DNA of 45,451 bases from CAZLYF01 sp964586835 (GCA_964586835.1 CAZPIC010000016.1:1-45451); one strand, 5' to 3'; positions 25,176 through 35,198 are shown, numbered from the stretch's first letter. Translations and numbers: made by a program. The notes: generated from the letters alone by a model not told the origin.

Positions 25176-26607
25176 ATTCCGTGAGGAATGCGGCATTTTA
25201 GGTATCTACAGCCCCCATACCGCAGACGTAGGTCAGGACGCCTACCTGGGCCTGTGCGCCCTGCAGCATCGCGGGCAGGAGAGCTGCGGCATCGCCCTCA
25301 ATGACGAGGGCCTCTTTCGCCTGCATGCGGACACAGGGTTGGTTAGCGAGGTGATGACCCTACAGGCGATGGAGGCGCTGGGCACAGGCCATATGGCGGT
25401 GGGGCATGTGCGCTACGCGATGGATGGCAGCCGCGGCCGCATGAACACGCAGCCCATTGTGGTGACGCACCGCAAGGGGCGTCTGGCTCTGGCTAACAAC
25501 GGCAGCCTGGTCAACTACAGCCAGCTGCGCGATCGCTTTGAAGACGATGGCTTTATCTTTCACAGCGTCAGCGATGCGGAGGTGATCTCGTGCGTCATCA
25601 CCCGGGAGCGCCTGACGGCCCCCTCCACGGAGGAGGCTATCCGCCGCGCCATGGCTGCCCTTCAGGGCAGCTACACGATGGTGGTGATGTCAACCAGAAA
25701 GCTTATCGCCGTGCGCGGGCCCATGGGCCTGCGCCCGCTTTGTATCGGGTGCAAGGAGGACGGCACCTGGGTGGTCGCCTCCGAAACCTGTGCGCTGGAT
25801 GTGATGTCGGCGCGGTTTGTCAGGGACGTCAGGCCCGGGGAGATCGTGGTGTTTAGCCCCGAGGGCATCCGCAGCGATACAAGCCACTGCGGGGAGCTGC
25901 CGCAAAGCCTGTGCGTGTTTGAATATATCTACTTCGCGAGGCCCGACTCGGTTATAGACGGCGTCTGTGTGCACGAGGCCCGGGTGCGCGCCGGAGCTTT
26001 TCTGGCCCGGGAGCATCCGGTGGAAGCGGACATCGTCGTGGGCGTGCCGGACTCGGGTATTGACGGCGCTATTGGCTATGCCAGGGGCTCCGGTATCCCC
26101 TATGGCTTGGGCTTCATCAAGAACAAGTACATCGGACGGACCTTCATTGACCCCGGACCGAGCGCCCGAAAGGCTGGGGTACACATCAAGCTCAACCCCC
26201 TGGCTGCAGCGGTGACGGACAAGCGCGTGGTGCTGGTGGACGACTCCATTGTCAGGGGAACGACCAGCCGGGAAATTGTGCACCTGCTGCGTGCGGCGGG
26301 GGCTACAGAAGTGCACATGCGCGTCACCTCGCCCCCCTTCATGCATCCCTGCTATTACGGGACGGACATCAGGTCCCGGGACAGCCTCATCGCCTGCCGA
26401 TATACCCGGGAAGAGATCCGGGGCCTGATCGGGGCTGAAAGCCTGGGCTACCTGAGTCTGGAGAACCTTAAGAGGATCGCGGTACCTATTGACGAGACGA
26501 GGTTTTGCACTGCCTGTTTTGACGGCCACTACCCTACAGACGCTCCTCAGACCAGCGAACGTGATAAATACACCAAACGGCTGATGCGGGTGGGAGAAAT
26601 GGTATGA
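25168..26607 (+). CDS. purF: Amidophosphoribosyltransferase
   Basis: First enzyme of the pathway: transfers the glutamine amide nitrogen to PRPP. 479 residues, with an N-terminal nucleophile glutaminase domain (MPEFREECGILGIY, where the short propeptide would be removed to expose Cys8) and a C-terminal phosphoribosyltransferase domain (VVLVDDSIVRGTTS near 355). Cysteines in HPCYYGTD and FCTACFDGHYP fit the oxygen-labile [4Fe-4S] form known from Bacillus. ATG 25168 lies inside the purC end; a longer in-frame reading from 25117 has no support. Confidence 0.95.
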   Translation: MPEFREECGILGIYSPHTADVGQDAYLGLCALQHRGQESCGIALNDEGLFRLHADTGLVSEVMTLQAMEALGTGHMAVGHVRYAMDGSRGRMNTQPIVVTHRKGRLALANNGSLVNYSQLRDRFEDDGFIFHSVSDAEVISCVITRERLTAPSTEEAIRRAMAALQGSYTMVVMSTRKLIAVRGPMGLRPLCIGCKEDGTWVVASETCALDVMSARFVRDVRPGEIVVFSPEGIRSDTSHCGELPQSLCVFEYIYFARPDSVIDGVCVHEARVRAGAFLAREHPVEADIVVGVPDSGIDGAIGYARGSGIPYGLGFIKNKYIGRTFIDPGPSARKAGVHIKLNPLAAAVTDKRVVLVDDSIVRGTTSREIVHLLRAAGATEVHMRVTSPPFMHPCYYGTDIRSRDSLIACRYTREEIRGLIGAESLGYLSLENLKRIAVPIDETRFCTACFDGHYPTDAPQTSERDKYTKRLMRVGEMV

Positions 26608-27644
26608 CAAGCGAAAGCGGGCGCTATAAAGAGGCGGGCGTGGACATCAACGCGGGATACCGGGCGGTGGAGCTGATGAGAAAAAGCGTCGAGCGCACAG
26701 CCATCCCGGGCGTGGTGTCGGAGATCGGGGGTTTTGGAGGGCTGTTTGTGCCGGACCTTACCGGGCTGCGTCGTCCGGTGCTGGTATCGGGCACCGACGG
26801 TGTGGGGACGAAGCTGAAGATCGCCTTTCTGATGGACCGTCACGATAGCATCGGTATTGACTGCGTCGCCATGTGCGTCAACGATGTGGTCTGCTCGGGT
26901 GCGAAACCTCTGTTTTTCCTGGATTACATTGCTCTGGGCAAAAACGTACCGGAGAAGGTGGCGGACATCGTATCCGGTGTGGCGGAAGGCTGCGTGCAGG
27001 CCGGCTGCGCCCTCATCGGCGGGGAAACGGCGGAGATGCCCGGGCTTTACCGACAGGATGAATATGACCTGGCGGGCTTTGCTGTAGGCATTGCAGACGA
27101 GGCGAAGATGCTTCACCGGGAACGGGTGAAGCCGGGCGACACACTGATTGGCCTGTATTCCAACGGCCTTCACGCAAACGGTTTTTCCCTGGCGCGCAAG
27201 GTGCTTCAAGTGGAAAACGCCGATCTGTGCCGGCCGGTGGCGTCGCTGGGTGGACGGTCCCTGGGCGAAACCCTCCTGACTCCGACCAGGATCTATGTAA
27301 AGCCCGTGCTTTCAGCGCTCGCGCATGCGGAAATCAGAAACGCTGCTCACATCACCGGCGGAGGCTTCTACGAAAACATCCCGCGCTGCCTGCCCCGGGG
27401 ATGCATGGCCGTCGTCAACGCGAAGGCCTGGTCCCCGCCCCCCATTTTCGAGCTGATTCAGCGCCGTGGCGACATCCCCGAAAAGGAGATGTACGCCACC
27501 TTCAACATGGGGGTGGGTCTGTGCCTGGTGGCATCGGGAAACCAGTCGGACCGGGCTTTGGCCGCCCTGAAGGAAGCGGGGGAGGAGCCCTTTGTGTTGG
27601 GCGAGATCAGGACAGGGGAGGAAGGGGTCCGGATTTTAAGATGA
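26604..27644 (+). CDS. purM: Phosphoribosylformylglycinamidine cyclo-ligase (AIR synthetase)
   Basis: Closes FGAM to AIR using ATP; 346 residues, PurM/AIRS family. It opens with YKEAGVDINAGYRAVELM, and shows SGTDGVGTKLKIAF near residue 60, CVNDVVCSGAKPLFFLDY near 90, and HITGGGFYENIPR near 250. Four-base overlaps (ATGA) at both ends tie it to purF and purN. Confidence 0.96.
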   Translation: MTSESGRYKEAGVDINAGYRAVELMRKSVERTAIPGVVSEIGGFGGLFVPDLTGLRRPVLVSGTDGVGTKLKIAFLMDRHDSIGIDCVAMCVNDVVCSGAKPLFFLDYIALGKNVPEKVADIVSGVAEGCVQAGCALIGGETAEMPGLYRQDEYDLAGFAVGIADEAKMLHRERVKPGDTLIGLYSNGLHANGFSLARKVLQVENADLCRPVASLGGRSLGETLLTPTRIYVKPVLSALAHAEIRNAAHITGGGFYENIPRCLPRGCMAVVNAKAWSPPPIFELIQRRGDIPEKEMYATFNMGVGLCLVASGNQSDRALAALKEAGEEPFVLGEIRTGEEGVRILR

Positions 27645-28285
27645 AGGCAGGGCAGCGTGTCCCCATCTGTGTGCTGGTGTCGGGCGGAGGCAGCAATCTG
27701 CAGGCCCTGCTGAACGCCCAGTCTTCAGGCAGCCTGAAGAGCGGGCGGATCAGCCTGGTCATCAGCGACCGTCCCGGCGTGCACGCCCTCACCCGGGCAA
27801 AGGCTGCCGGGATCCCGGCACGGGTGTTTCACAAAAAGGCCCTGGGCAGTGAGGGCTTCGAGGCGTGCATGATCTCGGCCATGGAGGAACATGGGATCCA
27901 ACTCATCATCCTCGCCGGGTTTCTGACGATCCTGAGCCCGGCCTTCACCGAAGCCTACGCCGGGCGCATCATCAATGTGCATCCCTCCCTGATCCCAGCC
28001 TTTTGTGGCAAGGGTTTCCATGGCTTGAAGGTGCATGAGGCGGCGCTTTCACGCGGGGTCATGCTGACGGGCGCCACCGTGCACTTTGTGGACGAAGTGC
28101 CCGACGGCGGCCCCATCATCCTGCAAAAAGCGGTGCAGGTCAGGCGTAAAGATACCGCGGAGACGCTTCAGCGCCGGGTGATGGAGGAAGCTGAGTGGGT
28201 GATTTTGCCCCGGGCGGCGGAGAGCGTGTGTCGGGGCCTGCTGTCCCGGGAAAGGAAGAGAAATGTACAACAACCAGCCGGCTGA
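27641..28285 (+). CDS. purN: Phosphoribosylglycinamide formyltransferase
   Basis: Transfers a formyl group from 10-formyltetrahydrofolate to GAR; 214 residues. N-terminal CVLVSGGGSNLQALL, the catalytic NVHPSLIPAF (Asn-His pair) near residue 110, and the HFVDEVPDGGPII aspartate loop near 150 are all present. Start ATG 27641 overlaps the purM stop; an in-frame reading that begins inside purM is rejected. The 3' end overlaps the next gene by 23 bases. Confidence 0.94.
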   Translation: MKAGQRVPICVLVSGGGSNLQALLNAQSSGSLKSGRISLVISDRPGVHALTRAKAAGIPARVFHKKALGSEGFEACMISAMEEHGIQLIILAGFLTILSPAFTEAYAGRIINVHPSLIPAFCGKGFHGLKVHEAALSRGVMLTGATVHFVDEVPDGGPIILQKAVQVRRKDTAETLQRRVMEEAEWVILPRAAESVCRGLLSRERKRNVQQPAG

Positions 28286-29006
28286 ACTGATGGGGATTCT
28301 TCGTGGCAATGCTTACCCGGGACGCGGGATCCTTCTTGGGAAAACCCCTTCCGGCCATCTGCTGGCAGCTTACTTCATCATGGGACGCAGCCCAAATTCT
28401 AAAAACCGCGTGTTTGTACAGGCAGGGGAGGAGCTTCTGATCAGGCCTTTTTGCAAGGATGAGGTCAGCGATCCGACGCTGATCCTCTACCGCCCTGCCC
28501 GGCGCTGGAGAGATTGTTTCATCGTCAGCAACGGCGACCAGACGGAGACCATCCACGAAGCCCTGAGCGCGGGACGCCGCTTTGAGGACGCTCTGCGCAC
28601 CCGCCGTTTCGAGCCGGATGCGCCCCACTTCACGCCCCGCATCTCAGGGCTTTTGTGCCTTGAGGAGGGCGGGGACTATACCCTGTCCATCCTGCGCGCT
28701 TCAGATCCCGGGGGCAGCTCCTGCGACCGGCTGTTCTTTGAGTACGCAGCAAATCCCGGGGAAGGGCGCTTTTTGCATACCTATGAAAGGGACGCCCAGC
28801 CCCTGCCTTCCTTTTATGGGGAGCCCGCGCGTATCCGCATCCCCGGGGACGCGGAGGCCTTTGCTGCAGATATATGGGAATCGCTGAACCGGGACTACAG
28901 GATTGCCCTGTGCCTGTGGGAGTTTCACTTAAAGGACGGGACTTCCCGGACCTTTGTGTTTAACCGACACGTGTGCCGGGAAGGAGAGAAGCCATGCGGG
29001 AACTGA
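28263..29006 (+). CDS. purO: IMP cyclohydrolase, PurO-type
   Basis: Protein of 247 residues matching the IMP cyclohydrolase family first known as archaeal PurO (PF07826 type), which closes FAICAR to IMP. The N-terminal YPGRGILLGKTPSGHLLAAY and the FIMGRSPNSKNRVF segment near residues 35-50 are the family hallmark; IVSNGDQTETIHEA follows near residue 90. It stands between purN and a transformylase-only gene, replacing the cyclohydrolase domain that bifunctional PurH normally supplies. ATG 28263 has GGAAAGGA upstream. Its end overlaps the next gene by 13 bases. Confidence 0.86.
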   Translation: MYNNQPAELMGILRGNAYPGRGILLGKTPSGHLLAAYFIMGRSPNSKNRVFVQAGEELLIRPFCKDEVSDPTLILYRPARRWRDCFIVSNGDQTETIHEALSAGRRFEDALRTRRFEPDAPHFTPRISGLLCLEEGGDYTLSILRASDPGGSSCDRLFFEYAANPGEGRFLHTYERDAQPLPSFYGEPARIRIPGDAEAFAADIWESLNRDYRIALCLWEFHLKDGTSRTFVFNRHVCREGEKPCGN

Positions 29007-30178
29007 AGCTTAAGTACGGCTGCAACCCCCACCAGGTGCCGGCAAGGCTGCGGATGGAGGGCGAGCAGGGTTTGCCGGTAGAGGTGCTAAACGGGGCTCC
29101 CGGGTATATCAACTTTCTGGACGCGCTCAACGCCTGGCAGCTGGTGCGTTCGCTCAAGCAAGCTGCGGGGATGCCAGCCGCCGCCTCCTTTAAGCATGTG
29201 AGCCCCGCCGGAGCAGCGCTGGGGCTGCCGCTGGAAGAAGGGCTTCTGCGCGCCTGTTTTGCAGAGGATATCGAAGGCCTGAACGATTCTCCCTTGGCCT
29301 GCGCCTATGTCCGGGCCCGGGGGGCGGATCGGCTCTGCTCGTTTGGGGATTTCATCGCGCTGAGCGATGTGTGTGACCGGACGACGGCCCGGGTCATCGC
29401 CCGGGAGGTGTCCGATGGCGTCATTGCCCCGGGCTACACGCCGGAGGCGCTGGCAATCCTGCGGCGCAAGCGGGGCGGACAATACAGCATCGTGTCTGTG
29501 GACCCGGACTATGTGCCGGATCCGGTGGAGCAGCGGCAGGTGTTTGGCGTGACCTTTGAGCAGGGGATCAACGACTGCGTGATTTCGGAAGACCTATTTA
29601 AAAACATCGTGACCAGGGAGCGCAGCCTTCCGGCAGAAGCCATGCGGGATCTTCTGGTGGCCCTGATCACGCTGAAATATACCCAGTCCAACGCGGTCTG
29701 CTATGCGGTGCACGGGCAGGCTGTGGGTGTGGGCGCCGGACAGCAGTCCCGGGTACACTGCATGCGCCTGGCGGGGGATAAAGCCGACCTCTGGTTGCTG
29801 CGCCAGCATGAGAAGGTCCTGAGCCTGCCCTGGCGCGTGGACGTGACCCGGCCCGTCCGGGACAACGCCGTGGATGTCTTTTTGTCCTCCCGTGCCCGGG
29901 AGCGCCTGAGCCAGGGCAGGTGGCGGGAGCTGTTTGTCTCTGAGCCTGCCTACTTAAGCGAGGAGGAGAAACGCGCCTTTCTTGACCGGGCTGACGGACT
30001 GTCCCTGGGGAGCGACGCTTTCTTTCCCTTTGACGACAGCATCATCAGGGCCCATGAAAGCGGCGTGAGGTACATTGCACAACCGGGCGGCTCTACGCGG
30101 GATGAGGAGGTCATCGCGCGCTGCGATGAATACGGCATCGTGATGGCGATGACCGGGCTGCGGCTCTTCCACCACTGA
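28994..30178 (+). CDS. purH: AICAR transformylase, stand-alone
   Basis: Formylates AICAR to FAICAR with 10-formyltetrahydrofolate; 394 residues. It matches only the transformylase half of PurH: ELKLKYGCNPHQ at the N-terminus, ASFKHVSPAGAA near residue 65 (catalytic Lys-His), and LKYTQSNAVCYA near 230. The N-terminal IMP cyclohydrolase domain of typical bacterial PurH is absent, which agrees with the separate purO gene just upstream. ATG 28994 follows AAGGAGAG; the longer in-frame reading from 28973 lies within purO. Confidence 0.92.
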   Translation: MRELKLKYGCNPHQVPARLRMEGEQGLPVEVLNGAPGYINFLDALNAWQLVRSLKQAAGMPAAASFKHVSPAGAALGLPLEEGLLRACFAEDIEGLNDSPLACAYVRARGADRLCSFGDFIALSDVCDRTTARVIAREVSDGVIAPGYTPEALAILRRKRGGQYSIVSVDPDYVPDPVEQRQVFGVTFEQGINDCVISEDLFKNIVTRERSLPAEAMRDLLVALITLKYTQSNAVCYAVHGQAVGVGAGQQSRVHCMRLAGDKADLWLLRQHEKVLSLPWRVDVTRPVRDNAVDVFLSSRARERLSQGRWRELFVSEPAYLSEEEKRAFLDRADGLSLGSDAFFPFDDSIIRAHESGVRYIAQPGGSTRDEEVIARCDEYGIVMAMTGLRLFHH

Positions 30179-30189
30179 GGGAGAAGACC

Positions 30190-31458
30190 ATGAAGGTACT
30201 GGTGATAGGCTCCGGCGGTCGTGAGCACGCCGTGGTGAAGAAGATCATGGAAAGCCCGCTGGTGGACAGGATCTATGTTCTCCCCGGGAATGCCGGGATG
30301 GTGGAAGCGGAACGGATTCCCGGGGAGGTGGCTGACCTTTCGGCAGTGGTGGCAGCTGCCCAGGAAAGGGACGTTGATTTTGCGGTCGTCACTCCTGATG
30401 ACCCTCTGGCGGCAGGGATGGTGGACGCGCTGGAAGCCCAGGGCATCCCCTGCTTTGGGCCCGACAGAAAGGCGGCTCAGATCGAATCCAGCAAGGTGTT
30501 CGCCAAGGAGCTGATGCGCAAATACGCCATTCCCACAGCCAGGTGGCAGGCCTTTGAAGAGGTGGACGAGGCGCTTCAGTATGCCGCGCGACATCCTGTG
30601 CCCATGGTTATCAAGGCAGACGGGCTTGCCAGGGGCAAGGGTGTGGTGATCGCCACCGACCGAAAAGCAGCAGCCCGGGCGCTTGAGGATATGCTGGTGG
30701 CACGTGTCCATGGCGACAGCGGCAGCCGGGTGATTATAGAGGAATGGCTGACGGGGCCGGAGGTCTCGGTGCTGGCCTTCACCGACGGCAGGACCCTCGT
30801 GCCCCTGTTGTCCGCCATGGACCACAAGCGCGCCCTGGCAGGCGACCGGGGGGCCAACACCGGTGGCATGGGCGCCGTGGCGCCTAACCCCTTCTACACC
30901 GAAGAGCTTGCGCAACGAGCGATGGAGGAGATTTTTCTCCCCACCGTGCGCGCCATGGCTCAGGAAGGAAGGCCCTTCCGGGGATGCCTGTTCTTTGGCC
31001 TGATACTGACGCGGGAGGGTCCCAAGGTGCTGGAGTATAATGCCCGCCTGGGAGACCCTGAAACCCAGGCCATCCTGCCCCTGCTGGAGGGGGACCTGCT
31101 CCGTGCCATGATCGCCACGCGGGAGGGCCGGCTCCATGAGGTTTCCCTGCGCTTTCAAACCGGGCATGCCTGCTGCGTGGTGCTGGCCTCAGGGGGTTAT
31201 CCCGGCGCCTTTTCAACCGGGTTTCCCATTGAAATGAGGGGCGAGCCTGACGCGATACTGCATTATGCCGGTGTGGCCTGCCCGGGCAGCCGGCTGGTTA
31301 CTGCCGGTGGACGGGTGCTGAGCCTGACCGCCACGGGGTCTACCCTTCGCGAAGCCGTGGAAAAGGCTTATCGGGCAGTGGAACAGCTGCGATTTGACGG
31401 GATGATGTACCGGCCTGACATTGGGGCAGCGGCGATGGATCCCCTGTGCCTGGCGTGA
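30190..31458 (+). CDS. purD: Phosphoribosylamine-glycine ligase (GAR synthetase)
   Basis: Second enzyme of the pathway, an ATP-grasp ligase joining phosphoribosylamine and glycine; 422 residues. It begins KVLVIGSGGREHAVV, and has VIKADGLARGKGVVIA near residue 140 (ATP-grasp), GANTGGMGAVAP near 220 and EYNARLGDPETQAILPLL near 280. ATG 30190 follows GGGAG. It ends 14 bases before purL. Confidence 0.96.
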   Translation: MKVLVIGSGGREHAVVKKIMESPLVDRIYVLPGNAGMVEAERIPGEVADLSAVVAAAQERDVDFAVVTPDDPLAAGMVDALEAQGIPCFGPDRKAAQIESSKVFAKELMRKYAIPTARWQAFEEVDEALQYAARHPVPMVIKADGLARGKGVVIATDRKAAARALEDMLVARVHGDSGSRVIIEEWLTGPEVSVLAFTDGRTLVPLLSAMDHKRALAGDRGANTGGMGAVAPNPFYTEELAQRAMEEIFLPTVRAMAQEGRPFRGCLFFGLILTREGPKVLEYNARLGDPETQAILPLLEGDLLRAMIATREGRLHEVSLRFQTGHACCVVLASGGYPGAFSTGFPIEMRGEPDAILHYAGVACPGSRLVTAGGRVLSLTATGSTLREAVEKAYRAVEQLRFDGMMYRPDIGAAAMDPLCLA

Positions 31459-31472
31459 AAGGGAACGGGAAG

Positions 31473-34400
31473 ATGGCGGTATACAGGGTTTTTGTGGAAA
31501 AGAGGGAAGATCTGGCCTTTGAAAGCCAGGCGCTGACCCGTGAGCTCAGGCAGTACGCAGGCCTGACGGCGCTGACGCGGGCACGGATCATCAACCGCTA
31601 TGACGTCCAGGGCCTGACGGAAGAGGCCTTTCAGGCTGCCGTTTCCACTGTATTTTCAGAACCTTCGGTAGACAGGGTGGCTTACCGGCTGGAGCTTGCA
31701 AAAGGGGATACGGTTTTTGCGCTGGAATACCTGCCGGGACAGTTTGACCAGCGGGCAGACTCTGCAGCTCAATGCATCCAGATGCAGACCCTGGGCCCTC
31801 GTCCACTTGTCCGCGCGGCCAAGGTGGTCGTGCTTTCCGGAGGATTGTCCTCCGCAGACGTGCAGGTGGCCAAAGACTACCTGATCAATCCCGTGGAATC
31901 CCGTGAAGCCTCCATGGACCTGCCCAAAACCCTCCTGACCGAGGTGGAGGAGCCGGACGCTCCGGAAGTCCTCAAAGGCTTCAGGACCCTGGACGCCCAG
32001 GGAAGGCGAAAACTGCGGCAGGAGCGCGCGCTGGCCATGGAAGACGATGACCTGGCGGTCTGCGTGGCGTACTTTAACCGGGAGAGACGGGATCCAACGC
32101 TGACGGAGCTGATGGTGATCGACACCTACTGGTCCGACCACTGCCGCCACACCACCTTTTTGACGGAGATCACGCAGGTCGACTGTGGGGACCCGGTCAT
32201 TGAGAAAACACTTCAGGAATACCTGGCAGTCCGCAAAGCCCTGGACAGGCAGGCGCCCTTCACCCTCATGGACGTGGCCACCCTTGCCGCCCTGGCGCTG
32301 AAAAGCAAGGGAATGCTGCCGGAGCTTGAAGAAACCGAGGAGAACAACGCCTGTACCCTGCGCATCAAGGTGCGCACGGTGGCTGGGGAAGAGGACTGGC
32401 TGTTGTTTTTCAAGAACGAGACCCATAACCATCCCACGGAGATCGAGCCCTTTGGCGGGGCCGCCACCTGCATCGGTGGCGCCATCCGCGATCCTCTGTC
32501 TGCCAGAGCCTACGTGTACGCGGGTATGCGTGTATCAGGGGGCGCGGACCCCACCGTGGACCCCGGGGACACCCTGCCTGGCAAGCTTCCCCAGCGCCGC
32601 ATCGCCAGGGAGGCTGCTGCCGGCTTTTCAAGCTATGGCAACCAGGTGGGGGTGGCCACCGGCATTGTTCGGGAGATCTATCACCCGGGATACGTTGCCA
32701 AGCGCCTGGAAGCAGGGGCGGTGCTGGGAGCGGCCCGTGCAGCTCACGTACGGCGTGAGCGTCCTGCCCCGGGGGACGCCGTCCTTCTGGTGGGGGGGCG
32801 GACAGGGCGTGATGGCTGCGGCGGGGCAACCGGTTCGTCTCAGGCGCACACGGCAGAGTCGGTGAATGTGTGGGCTGCACAGGTGCAAAAAGGGAACGCC
32901 CCCGAGGAACGCAAGCTTCAGCGTCTGTTTTTAAACCCCGAGGTTTCCAGGCTGATCAAGCGCTGCAATGACTTTGGAGCGGGCGGCGTGTCTGTAGCCA
33001 TCGGCGAGCTGGCGCCGGGACTCCTCGTCGAGCTTGAGAGCGTGCCGGTGAAGTACCCGGGGCTGGACAGCACAACGCTTGCCATCAGTGAGTCCCAGGA
33101 GCGCATGGCGGTAGTGGTGGAGGCGAAAGACGCCGATGCCTTCATCGGGCTTGCGGCCCTTGAAAACCTGGAGGCCACGGTGGTGGCCAGGGTGACGGAA
33201 GTGCCCAGACTGGTCATGCGCTGGCAGGGACGGACGGTGGTGGACATTGCCCGCGACTTCCTCGATTCGAACGGTGCCCGCAAGCGCATGCGCGTGACCA
33301 TTGACGCGCCCGAGCCTCTTCAGCCATTTGGTGGCAGAAGTTTTAGAGAAGCGCTCCTTCGCTTGGCGGGAGACCTGAATGGCTGCTCCCAGAGGGGACT
33401 GGCGGAGGGCTTTGACAGCACCGTAGGTGCCGCCACCGTGCTGCTGCCCTTTGGCGGCAAGCACCAGCTGACCCCGCCCTGCGCCATGATTCATTTGCTG
33501 CCGGTACCGGAGGGGACGGACACGTGCTCCTTTATGGCCTGCGGCTTCAACCCTGCGATTTCCGAAAAGAGCCCCTACCATGGCGCCTATCTGGCAGTGG
33601 TCGAAGCGGTCAGCCGCCTGATCGCGGCGGGCGCTCCCGCGCGGGGGATCTACCTGTCCCACCAGGAATACTTTCCCCGGCCAGGAACAGACCCTCGGCG
33701 CTGGGGTCTGCCGCTGGCTGCCCTTCTGGGTGCTTTCCGCGCCCAGATGGACCTTCAGGTAGCAGCCATCGGCGGGAAGGATTCCATGAGCGGCAGCTTT
33801 GAAAACCTGGATGTTCCACCCACGCTGATCTCCTTCGCTGTGGGGGCGGGAGACGCGGAGAGGGCTGTGTCTCCGGAGTTCAAGCAGCCGGGAAGCCTGG
33901 TCGCCTGGCTTAAGCCGAGCGTCGGAGCAGACGGCTTGCCCGAGGCTGCATCGCTTCGGGAAACGCTTGCTATGGCGGAGCGTCTGCTGAAGCAGAAGAA
34001 AGCTGTTTCCTGCCAGGTGGTGGGCTTTGGCGGGGCGGCGTATGCGGTCGCACTGATGGCTGTGGGCAACGGCATTGGCTTTCAGTTTGCGGACCGCTTT
34101 TCGGTGCCGGAACTGTTTGAGGGCTTGTACGGTTCCCTGATCCTGGAAATGGCTCAGGGGGAAGCGGAAGGCGAAACGCTGGGCGTCACCACTGAGGAAC
34201 CCTGCCTCACCCTGCGTGGTGAGGCGTTGAGGATCGAAGCCTTCCTATCGGAGTCCCAGCAGGTGCTGGAGGAGGTATATCCCCTTCAGGCGCCGGCGGC
34301 ATCCGAAGTGGCGCCGGTGCTCCGCAGCGAAAAAGGCGCTGCCGGGGGCCCCAGGTTTGCGCTGCCGAGGGTACTGATCCCTGTGTTTCCAGGCACGAAC

Positions 34401-35159
34401 TGCGAGCTGGACACTGTGCGCGCCTTTGAAGAGGCTGGGGCGGTGCCAGAACTCTTGATCGTCCGTAACCGCACAGCGGACGAGGTGGCCCAGTCTGTGC
34501 TGGAGATGGCCAGGAGGCTGCGGGAGGCCCAGATTGTGCTGCTTCCGGGAGGGTTTTCCGGTGGAGACGAACCGGATGGTTCCGGAAAATTGATCGCTGC
34601 CCTTTTGCGAAGCGGGCCTGTTCAAGAGGCTGTAGAGGAACTGATCAGGACGCGCCGCGGCCTTTTGGGCGGGATATGCAACGGATTCCAAGCCCTGGTC
34701 AAGGTGGGCTTGCTTCCCTTTGGCCGGATACAGGACACGGGGGCGGACAGCCCCACCCTGACGCGCAACACCATCAGCCGCCACCAGTCCCGGTTGGTGA
34801 GGACACGGGTGTGCTCGAAGCTGTCCCCCTGGTTTCAGCTGTATGAGCTGGGAGAAAGCTATACGGTACCCGTTTCGACCGGCGAGGGGCGTTTCCTGTG
34901 CGAGGAGAGCCTGCTTGCAACACTGGCCTCAAACGGACAGATCGCCACCCAGTATGCGGACGCAGAAGGGCAGCCCAGCATGGACATAGAACACAACCCG
35001 ACCGGCTCTGTCTGGGCCGTGGAAGCGCTGAGCTCCCCCGACGGTCTGGTGATGGGGCGCATGGGTCATGCGGAACGTTCGCTGCCCAGGCTGTATAGGA
35101 ACGTTCCCGCCACAGGCCGGGACCCGCTGTTTCGCGCGGCGGTAAGATATTACAAATAA
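31473..35159 (+). CDS. purL: FGAM synthase, single-chain with glutaminase domain
   Basis: Phosphoribosylformylglycinamidine synthase, 1,228 residues, combining the synthetase and glutaminase activities that Bacillus splits into PurS, PurL and PurQ. Landmarks are DTYWSDHCRHTTF near 220, FKNETHNHPTEIEPFGGAATCIGG near 310, a second AIRS-like half (IGGKDSMSGSFE near 770), and a C-terminal class I glutaminase domain (FPGTNCELD, GGFSGGDE, GGICNGFQ with the nucleophile Cys near residue 1068, and DIEHNPTGS). ATG 31473 is chosen; an in-frame GTG at 31446 lies inside purD. It is the last gene of the purine operon. This long form is common in Clostridia and in proteobacteria. Confidence 0.95.
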   Translation: MAVYRVFVEKREDLAFESQALTRELRQYAGLTALTRARIINRYDVQGLTEEAFQAAVSTVFSEPSVDRVAYRLELAKGDTVFALEYLPGQFDQRADSAAQCIQMQTLGPRPLVRAAKVVVLSGGLSSADVQVAKDYLINPVESREASMDLPKTLLTEVEEPDAPEVLKGFRTLDAQGRRKLRQERALAMEDDDLAVCVAYFNRERRDPTLTELMVIDTYWSDHCRHTTFLTEITQVDCGDPVIEKTLQEYLAVRKALDRQAPFTLMDVATLAALALKSKGMLPELEETEENNACTLRIKVRTVAGEEDWLLFFKNETHNHPTEIEPFGGAATCIGGAIRDPLSARAYVYAGMRVSGGADPTVDPGDTLPGKLPQRRIAREAAAGFSSYGNQVGVATGIVREIYHPGYVAKRLEAGAVLGAARAAHVRRERPAPGDAVLLVGGRTGRDGCGGATGSSQAHTAESVNVWAAQVQKGNAPEERKLQRLFLNPEVSRLIKRCNDFGAGGVSVAIGELAPGLLVELESVPVKYPGLDSTTLAISESQERMAVVVEAKDADAFIGLAALENLEATVVARVTEVPRLVMRWQGRTVVDIARDFLDSNGARKRMRVTIDAPEPLQPFGGRSFREALLRLAGDLNGCSQRGLAEGFDSTVGAATVLLPFGGKHQLTPPCAMIHLLPVPEGTDTCSFMACGFNPAISEKSPYHGAYLAVVEAVSRLIAAGAPARGIYLSHQEYFPRPGTDPRRWGLPLAALLGAFRAQMDLQVAAIGGKDSMSGSFENLDVPPTLISFAVGAGDAERAVSPEFKQPGSLVAWLKPSVGADGLPEAASLRETLAMAERLLKQKKAVSCQVVGFGGAAYAVALMAVGNGIGFQFADRFSVPELFEGLYGSLILEMAQGEAEGETLGVTTEEPCLTLRGEALRIEAFLSESQQVLEEVYPLQAPAASEVAPVLRSEKGAAGGPRFALPRVLIPVFPGTNCELDTVRAFEEAGAVPELLIVRNRTADEVAQSVLEMARRLREAQIVLLPGGFSGGDEPDGSGKLIAALLRSGPVQEAVEELIRTRRGLLGGICNGFQALVKVGLLPFGRIQDTGADSPTLTRNTISRHQSRLVRTRVCSKLSPWFQLYELGESYTVPVSTGEGRFLCEESLLATLASNGQIATQYADAEGQPSMDIEHNPTGSVWAVEALSSPDGLVMGRMGHAERSLPRLYRNVPATGRDPLFRAAVRYYK

Positions 35160-35198
35160 GAAAAAAGGCGATGGGGACGGTGCCTGCGGATCCATTTG

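Noticed and set aside
29950..31167. Minus-strand open frame of 405 codons over purH/purD
   Set aside because: It is antisense to two certain purine genes, with composition typical of a shadow frame.
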